From: an uncultured Oscillibacter sp.
GTDB taxonomy: Bacteria; Bacillota; Clostridia; Oscillospirales; Oscillospiraceae
Reading direction: 5' to 3'
DNA length: 9,661 nt
Assembly: GCA_946530565.1 (NCBI GenBank)
Contig: CAMNAE010000042.1
Location: forward strand, 1 to 9,661
The notes under the pieces were generated by a model. It was not told the DNA's origin, made no database searches, and saw nothing but the letters and a program-made list of their open reading frames with translations. Below are positions 1 to 6,500 of this stretch, one piece after another (the stretch's first letter is position 1; the number at the start of each line of letters is the position of its first letter). A program made the translations under genes and the position numbers.

Positions 1-69
1 CCAAAGGCGCCCGCCACCCGCGCCCAGATCGCGGCCATCTTCATGCGCTTTGCGGATAAGACGGCTTAA
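1..69 (+). CDS. 3' end of an SLH-domain surface protein (partial, paralog of the giant gene)
   Basis: The window opens inside this gene; only the last 22 codons and the TAA stop (67-69) are present. The translation, ending FMRFADKTA, is the tail of an SLH repeat with the TRAQIA form of the TRAE wall-binding motif. It matches the end of the giant gene (FMRFAAKTA), differing at one residue and at three nucleotides in 69. It is therefore a tandem paralog on the same strand, presumably another wall-anchored exported protein. Nothing can be said about its other domains. The near-identity includes synonymous positions and runs on past the stop, which points to recent duplication or gene conversion rather than selection on the protein alone. 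Confidence 0.9.
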   Translation, partial: PKAPATRAQIAAIFMRFADKTA

Positions 70-104
70 GTAAGCGTCAGGGCGCTGAAAGCAACAGCAA
101 AAAT
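1..104 (+). repeat. Direct repeat copy A (SLH tail plus 3' flank)
   Basis: This stretch matches 8758-8861 without gaps, with four mismatches by my count (positions 56, 57, 60 and 97). It covers the final SLH codons, the stop and 35 bp of non-coding sequence. The repeat probably extends leftward beyond the window. The right-hand limit of similarity is where the IS200 element starts in copy B. Confidence 0.95.
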
Positions 105-110
105 ACAAAA

Positions 111-152
111 GCAGGGCGCGCAGCAGGAGCTTTGATCCGCAGCGTGCCCTGC
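111..152 (+). other. Intergenic hairpin
   Basis: GCAGGGCGCGC (111-121) can pair with GCGTGCCCTGC (142-152), an 11-bp stem with one mismatch and a 20-nt loop. No T-tract follows, so it is not itself a classical terminator. It lies just upstream of a strong one and may stabilise the 3' end of the upstream SLH transcript. Its function is not established. Confidence 0.5.
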
Positions 153-164
153 GTTAAATTCCGG

Positions 165-201
165 CTGTCTGCCGCGCAAAGCGGCAGGCAGTCATTTTTT
201 T
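165..201 (+). terminator. Rho-independent terminator of the upstream SLH gene
   Basis: CTGTCTGCCGC (165-175) pairs with GCGGCAGGCAG (181-191), an 11-bp stem with one G-U pair, around the 5-nt loop GCAAA. Seven T residues follow at 195-201. It ends plus-strand transcription from the upstream gene and makes it likely that the giant gene is transcribed separately. Confidence 0.88.
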
Positions 202-217
202 CGCAAAGCGAAAAAAA
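195..217. repeat. Perfect inverted repeat overlapping the terminator T-tract
   Basis: TTTTTTTCGC (195-204) and GCGAAAAAAA (208-217) are perfect inverted arms around AAA. The left arm is also the T-tract of the terminator, so the two structures compete or act in series. The GCAAAGCG core repeats part of the preceding hairpin (176-183). Confidence 0.7.
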
Positions 218-300
218 TTTTCGATCAGGCGCGGGAGATCTTCGTTTTTATGTATTTATAGTAAGTGAGGATCTCTTTTGTGCAGAAGGCTGGATGGCCG
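218..300 (+). promoter_or_regulatory. Probable promoter region of the giant SLH gene
   Basis: A promoter is expected between the terminator ending near 201 and the start at 421. The most AT-rich part is 241-264 and holds TATAGT (257-262), a tolerable -10 box, but I see no convincing -35 box at the right spacing. GAGATC (235-240) and GATCTC (270-275) form an inverted repeat around it, which could be an operator. Placement is tentative. Confidence 0.25.
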
Positions 301-309
301 GGGTTTTCT

Positions 310-380
310 GGAGATTCCTCGCTCAGGCGATGCTCTTCCACGGAAAGAGCAATAATGCCGCGAGTTCCTGATCGCGCTCC
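310..380 (+). promoter_or_regulatory. Possible structured 5' leader of the giant SLH gene
   Basis: Nested complementary segments occur: TGCTCTT (331-337) with AAGAGCA (345-351), GGC (326-328) with GCC (357-359), CTCGC (318-322) with GCGAG (360-364), and possibly GGAG (310-313) with CTCC (377-380). Together they draw a single long, bulged stem ending 28 nt before the ribosome binding site. I do not recognise it as a known riboswitch class. It may be a regulatory leader or an mRNA-stabilising structure, or chance in GC-rich DNA. Confidence 0.3.
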
Positions 381-407
381 CAATGATCCGCTATTTGATC
401 TGAAAAC

Positions 408-412
408 GGAGG
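408..412 (+). promoter_or_regulatory. Ribosome binding site that fixes the start at 421
   Basis: GGAGG lies 8 nt before ATG 421. The frame is open upstream to a GTG at 265, but the 52 extra residues are not signal-like, and the ATG at 421 begins a textbook signal peptide. The start at 421 is therefore preferred. Confidence 0.85.
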
Positions 413-420
413 ACAAGCGT

Positions 421-507
421 ATGAAAAAGACACTGAAGCGACTGCTGAGTCTGTTTCTGTCAGCGGTACTGTTCACGGGAACCGTGCCCGCTCAGGCGTT
501 TTCTGCC
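421..507 (+). other. Sec signal peptide
   Basis: Residues 1-29 show a basic start (K2, K3, K6, R7), a hydrophobic core (LLSLFLSAVLF) and the small-residue sites A24-Q25-A26 and F27-S28-A29. Cleavage after either A26 or A29 is plausible. There is no lipobox cysteine, so this looks like signal peptidase I export rather than a lipoprotein. Confidence 0.9.
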
Positions 508-3500
508 CTGGAAACAGATGTGTATCTCCCCGAAGTGCTGCTGGATGAGTCGATCCTGCAAAGCGATGTCTTCTATCTTGCCAGCACTTCGGCACAGATC
601 GAGGAGAGCGGACACAACGTCTACCTGCTGCGTGTGGGTCGTGGCGGCGATGCTCTGAGCGCATCCACAGCCCTGATCAAGATCGCGGACGTGACCGCTA
701 AATACGGCGAGGATTATATCGTCCGCGTTCGCGGTGAGGCTGTGCCGGTCGACGATCCCGATGACAATCTCTCTGTGCTGGAGATGATGCAGGACTCTGA
801 ATATGTCCAGAGCGACATGACCGATACCGCGGAATGGTCCGAGACGCTCGAAAAGGAACCGGAGGCTCAGGAGGCATACAAAGAGGGTCTGGAGACCGCG
901 CTGGACTTTCTGGAGACAGCCAGCGGTCTGGATGAGAAATACGACGGTGAAGACCCCTACGCTTCTGCGTCGAAAGACCTCCTCGCCGAACCCGATGGGG
1001 ATGCTTCTGCCGCTGTTCCGGAAAGCGAGGCTTCCACGGATCTTCCTGACAGCGGAGCGGAGAGCGCGGCTCCCGCGGACAGCGAAGAAGAGCCCATCCG
1101 GATGGACGAGCGCGTGCGTCCCGCCGACGGCTCCGAGCGTCTCACCATCGGCGATTCGGGTGAATCGGGTCTTGACCCTGTGCAGCAGGCTGCGAACCTG
1201 TTTGCCGGCACAGACGCCGCATCGCAGCGTCTCACGACCGAGGGCGATCTGTTCCAGGACCTTCAGGCGGTCGCCAATGTCCTGACCGACGTGGTGGTGG
1301 GCGCCAGCGTGGAACTCAGCTTTGCCCCGGGTGAGAAAGAGAAATATCTGGAGCTGGTGCCGCTGAACAACCGCCGCGGCGACGGCGACAGGATGTTCTA
1401 TCTGGTCCTGGGCACACCCAAAGGCAGTTCAACCAACAGCGCGGCCAGCACCTGCGCCGTGACCATTCTGGATGATGAGGAGCAGGAGCCCAGCGTGCTG
1501 TCGTTCTCTGAAGAGACCTACACGCACACGCCCGGAGACGCCGCCGTCACCGTGACCATCGAGCGCACGGGCGCTCTCAACAGCGTGGTCAGCGCGACGG
1601 TCAGGACCACCGGCGAAGGGTCGGCCCGTATGGGACGGGACTACTCTCAGGTGGATCGGGAGATCTTCTTCCCCTTTGGTATTTCCACGGTGTCGGTGGA
1701 CGTGCCTGTGCGCACGGAGTATCTGAGCGGAGATGGCACCTTTGTCCTTGAACTGCTCCCGGGTACCGGCTGCAGCGTGGAGCTTGGCAGCGCAACCGTC
1801 TTTTTGTCCGGCAGCTACTCTGCCCGCACCTTATCATCGGCAGGCCTGGGCGCAGCTTCTTCCGGCAGCGAGGCGGAGCCGGAAGACGAGCGCGCTCATC
1901 TGATGGCCACCACCACAGACCGCAACAACCTTGCCACGGTCAGGACCCTGGACGAGCTGGATCTTTCAAAGCCTTACCAGCACGGCAATGAAAACAATTA
2001 TTTCGGCGGGCACAACTCCTATGACAGCGACAAGGCGCGCTGGCAGATGGACTGGACGGACAGCACGATCTTCCGTGATCGCAGCGGCCTCGTCGGTGTG
2101 GTCTATGAGCTGTGCGACTCCGCGTCCTATTGGATCTCCGGCGCGCAGGTGACCTGGGACCGCAGCAACCACCATGCGGTCATGAGCGTTGCCTTCGACG
2201 GTGCAGAGACGCTGAGTCCCTGGTACACGCAATGGGGAAAGCGCTGGGGGGACAACAGCTCCAGATTCTGCTATCGTTCCAGCACGGGCTTTAACATGGA
2301 GACCAAGAACTTCTACCCCTCTGAGTATTCGATGAAAGAGGACAACGGCAAGGCCCCCCATTATATCGGCTTCTACAACGAGGGTCGCTGCGACGACTGC
2401 AACTGGCTCTGGCTCTATCACATAAAGCCGATCCTGCGGCCCTTCCAGATCAATCTGAAGCCGGCAAGGCCTCTTTCGTTCCTTCAGGCCGACGGCAGCA
2501 TGTCTGACGACGGCGGCATCGCGACCAAGTCCACCATCGTAGAGGCGGGCACACAGCTGGTGGCGTTTGTTGACGACAAATTCACCGTTGCCGCCGCGGA
2601 GGACGCCAATATCAACAAGTACGCAGCGCTCGACGGCGTGGAATGGGTGACCGAAGACGGCAGGAGCCTCTTCTCCCTCTCTTACGGTGAAAACAGCTAC
2701 GACAGCCCGCAGACCGTGACGCTGGACAAGGAACTGATAGGCGAGATGGCGACCTGGTACCCGCGGGAATTTGAGGGCATGCTCAAAAATAACCCCTATG
2801 TTTCAGACGCCGTAGGCTATGCCAACTATGCACAGGTTTTCGTTCAGCCCTATTTCAGCTACATAGACGCCACTGTGACGCTGCGCAACCCCTATGATTT
2901 CGGCGTCCAGTTCTATCTCAGCGGCACAAATTACTATATCAGTCCGCACAGTGAGTACCCCATCACCTATACCTACCACAAGGGCGACACCTTGGCGCTT
3001 TCATCCATCCGCCTGGATTCAGACGCCGCCAACCAGAACTACAGCGTGGTCGGTGCGAATATCGCCTACAAGTTCCAGAGCACCGACGCCGACTATAAAG
3101 AATCGAATCCGGAATTCCGGAACGGAGCGCCCATCTACATCTCCGGCTCGAACGACAACCGTCTGAATTATAAAGAGGTCATCGTAGAGCCCAGACTCCA
3201 GGAGAAGAACAACGAGATCCGGGTACGGGTGCGCACCTCCGACCTTTCTCGCTTCGTCACCTCCGGCGATGATGCCGGGCTCCTGGGCCAGACCGGCACG
3301 GTCGAAGGGGACTATACTTATTTCACATATGCCCGTCCGGAACAGACCGTGAACGGCAAGCTCTATGCCATCACCGCCACGCCCGCGGGCAGCGACACCG
3401 TGTGCTGCTGGTACGACCCCGTCACCAGCCGCAGCTACACGGGCAACACGCTGTACTTTACGGCGGGCAGCAGCCCGAGCCGGAACACGCTGACCCTCTC

Positions 3501-6500
3501 CCCCGAGCGCGCGGGCGGGCAGGTGACGCTCACGGGCACCCTGCGCTATACGAACTACGACCTGCGCACGCTGAACGCGGGCGGTGCGTCCAACGTGCCC
3601 GCCCTTGGCGCCGTGCTCACGGTGGGCTCTGCCGGCGGCGCAGCGGACGCAAACGGTTATGTGACCGCCGGTCCGATCCCGATCACCAATTCCGGGGACC
3701 GCTATCTGCGCTATATGATCTCGGTCAACGGCAATGCCATCATCCGGGAGACCCTGCTGCCCGCTGACGGCGGTACGATCGACATCTCCGCAAATTTCCC
3801 GGACGGCGTGAGCCCGGTCTCGTCTAATATCTTCCGGGATATACAGGTCACCGGCGTCATGGGTGATCCGGCATATCAGGTGATCGACGGGCGGTTCATC
3901 CCCGTCCTGTACAACGGCACGACAGCCACCATCACCGTAAAGGTCAAGCCCAGCAGCTACGTCGTCTCCTTGACCGGCAAAGATGGCCTGATCGAGCAGA
4001 CGCTGACGGAAGCGCCCAAATCGGTGCAGCTGATCGTCTACGATTCCAATGATGTCTACCGGGGCGCTTATGATCTGGTGGATACCAGCAAGCGTGAGAA
4101 CGGCTACCAGGTCTTTACCTCCACGATCGACTTTCAGACGGCTGACACCGAGCCGGGCGACGAGGAGGAATTCGTTCCGGGCTTCGTTGTGGAGCCTGGC
4201 GACAGGCTGTATCTGCGTCTGGTCACCGACCGCCTGGCCGGAGCGGAGTCCCTGAGCTCCGACGTGCAGGATGCGATCAGCCTGATCCCCGATCCCGACC
4301 CGGAAGAGGCAGGCACTGTTGTCGAGGACTACCAGTATTCCGACATCTACACGGGCCTTAGCTTCTACAGTCCCGTCTCCACTGAGCTGCCGCCCAAGCA
4401 GGGCATCGACAGCCCCATCCTCATCGACTTCCCGGAACTGCCTCTGATCGGCAGCACCGGCATGAACTTCGCCTTCCCGTTCCTGACGGTGGGCGTGATG
4501 CGCATCGAGCAGGGCTACCGGATGTACTTCGGCGTCTCTGTGGTGCAGATCATCGATGCGATCCGCAGCTCCCACATCGCCACCTTCTCCGCGGACGACG
4601 GGGAGTACTGGAAGGATCTGTTCTCCATCAAGCACCCGTTCAACACGTTTAAAGAAGGGTTTAACACGGTCGCCAGCCAGATCGACGGGATCCGGAAAAA
4701 CGCCAAAAATGCCCCCGACGGCCCCATGAGCCGGGCAAGTCTCGGCTCGCCCCAATGGACCTTTGACGTATCCATCGGCGCCTACTTCGATTTCTACTAC
4801 TATTCGGTGTACAACGGCGATGTGGAGGAGACCGGCTACAAGTTCGGCGGCGCGGGTTTGTATCTGAACGTCTCCGTCGGCTTTAAGACGGCGTGGTATA
4901 TCGTATTGCCCGTGGTCTTCCTCCCCGCTTATCTTGGCATCGAGGTGCAGGCGACCGTCATGGGCTTTCTGGGTGCCAAGGTCGATTATGACAAAGAGAT
5001 CACCTTCGATCAGGCCCAGCATTCCTCTGTAGACTTCACCAACGCGACCACCGGCTTCAACGGCGCGGTGCGGGCCGTGGGCTTTGTCCAGATCTGTCTG
5101 GGCGTGGGGCTTTGCGGGACGCTTGGCGTACGCGCAGCCGGGCGGGTGAATATGATCGCCAACTATGAGCCGGTCGACAACCCGGCGATCGGTGATTTCG
5201 GCTTCTATGTTGGGCTCTCGGCTGGCATCATCATCGACCTGTTCCTGTTCTCTGTACCGCTCATGTATGAGTTTGCCGGCTGGCCCTTCGGATCCTTTGA
5301 ATACTATGCGAACTCTCCCGGCGAAAACCTGAACGCTGCCGGCGCGTCTGTGCGCTCCCCCTCGCTCATGGACGACTCGTCCGATCCCTTCCGGCTCCGC
5401 GCCGGAAGCGGTGAGGAATCTGAATGGCGGGGAAACTCGCAGCCCGGAATCAACTACGGCTTTACGCCCACAAGCAGCAAAACGCTGGTGCAGGATGCCT
5501 ATGAGCGCCCGGACGCGCAGCTGCTCACACTGACGGACGGCACGGTCGTACTGGCGTTTTTGGATGCCGACAGCACAAAGAACGTCTATCAGCGCACCAC
5601 CTTGAAGCTTGCGGCCTTCCATGAAGGTCAGTGGAGCGAAGCTGTGGCCGTCAGTCTGGATAATACCGCCGACTTCCAGCCCTCGATCGCCGAGACAAAG
5701 GACGGCGGCGTGCTGGTGGCCTGGGTCTCTACCGGTTCAGACAACATCGACGAGAGCACCTCCACGGTGGACTATCTCAACAGCATGGAGGTCTATGCCG
5801 CGTTTGTGGCTCTGGATCACGGTGAGATCAGAACCACGACCCGGAACGGCACGGTCGTAGCGGATACGACCGTCACTTGCCTCACCCGTGACAATCTTGT
5901 AAGACCCGACGGGAAGACAGGCTACTATGACAACATGCCCACTGTGGTCTGTGACCGTGCAAGCGGTGACGCCATCGTGTACTATGTCAAAAGCGGCAAT
6001 CCCACCGCCGACCCCACCACGCTGGCCAATCCCTACGCCAACGACAGCCGGATCTACTACATGCTCTACAACGCGGAAAGCGACGTCGACACGGACGGCG
6101 ATATCGTCCCCGCGGGCTGGCTGTTTGATGATTTCTATTTCAATGAGCTGCAGGGTAATTCCGAACACGAGCGCTTCATGATCGACAGCTTCGGCGGACA
6201 GCGTGCTTTGGCGGGTCCGACGTATCCGGACGACGGCGGCGGGACCGTTGCCTATGCCATCCCGGATCTCACCTCCGTCGGCTACAACGGCCTTGCGCTC
6301 AGCGCCTATTCCATCGATACTGACGGAAGCAACAGCACCGACGCGGATAAGGAGCTGTATTTGCAGGTCTATGACTTCGAAGAGCACGAGACAAAGTACC
6401 GCATTGCGCTGACCGACGACGTCGCGGCGGATTCCCTGCCGCAGTTCTTCCGCTCTCAGGTATTTGGTGAAGGCGCCGACAGCCGCGACGAGGGCACGCA

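Noticed and set aside
265..420. N-terminal extension of the giant gene from a GTG at 265
   Set aside because: The extra 52 residues have no signal or domain character and the GTG lacks a good ribosome binding site; ATG 421 has GGAGG at the right distance and a classic signal peptide.
202..420. c-di-GMP or other known riboswitch before the giant gene
   Set aside because: CGCAAAGC occurs near 202 but the rest of the c-di-GMP-I consensus is missing, and that sequence is part of the inverted repeat at the terminator.
1375..1383. RGD integrin-binding motif (residues 319-321)
   Set aside because: It falls on the conserved G-D-x-x-F segment of the Calx-beta fold, so the tripeptide is explained by the domain.
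3019..5622. Long open frame on the minus strand (867 codons) opposite the giant gene
   Set aside because: It is a frame shadow caused by GC-rich codon use; its translation has no recognisable domain and the plus-strand protein has clear modules throughout. The shorter minus frames at 5737-6990 and 7273-8514 fail for the same reasons.
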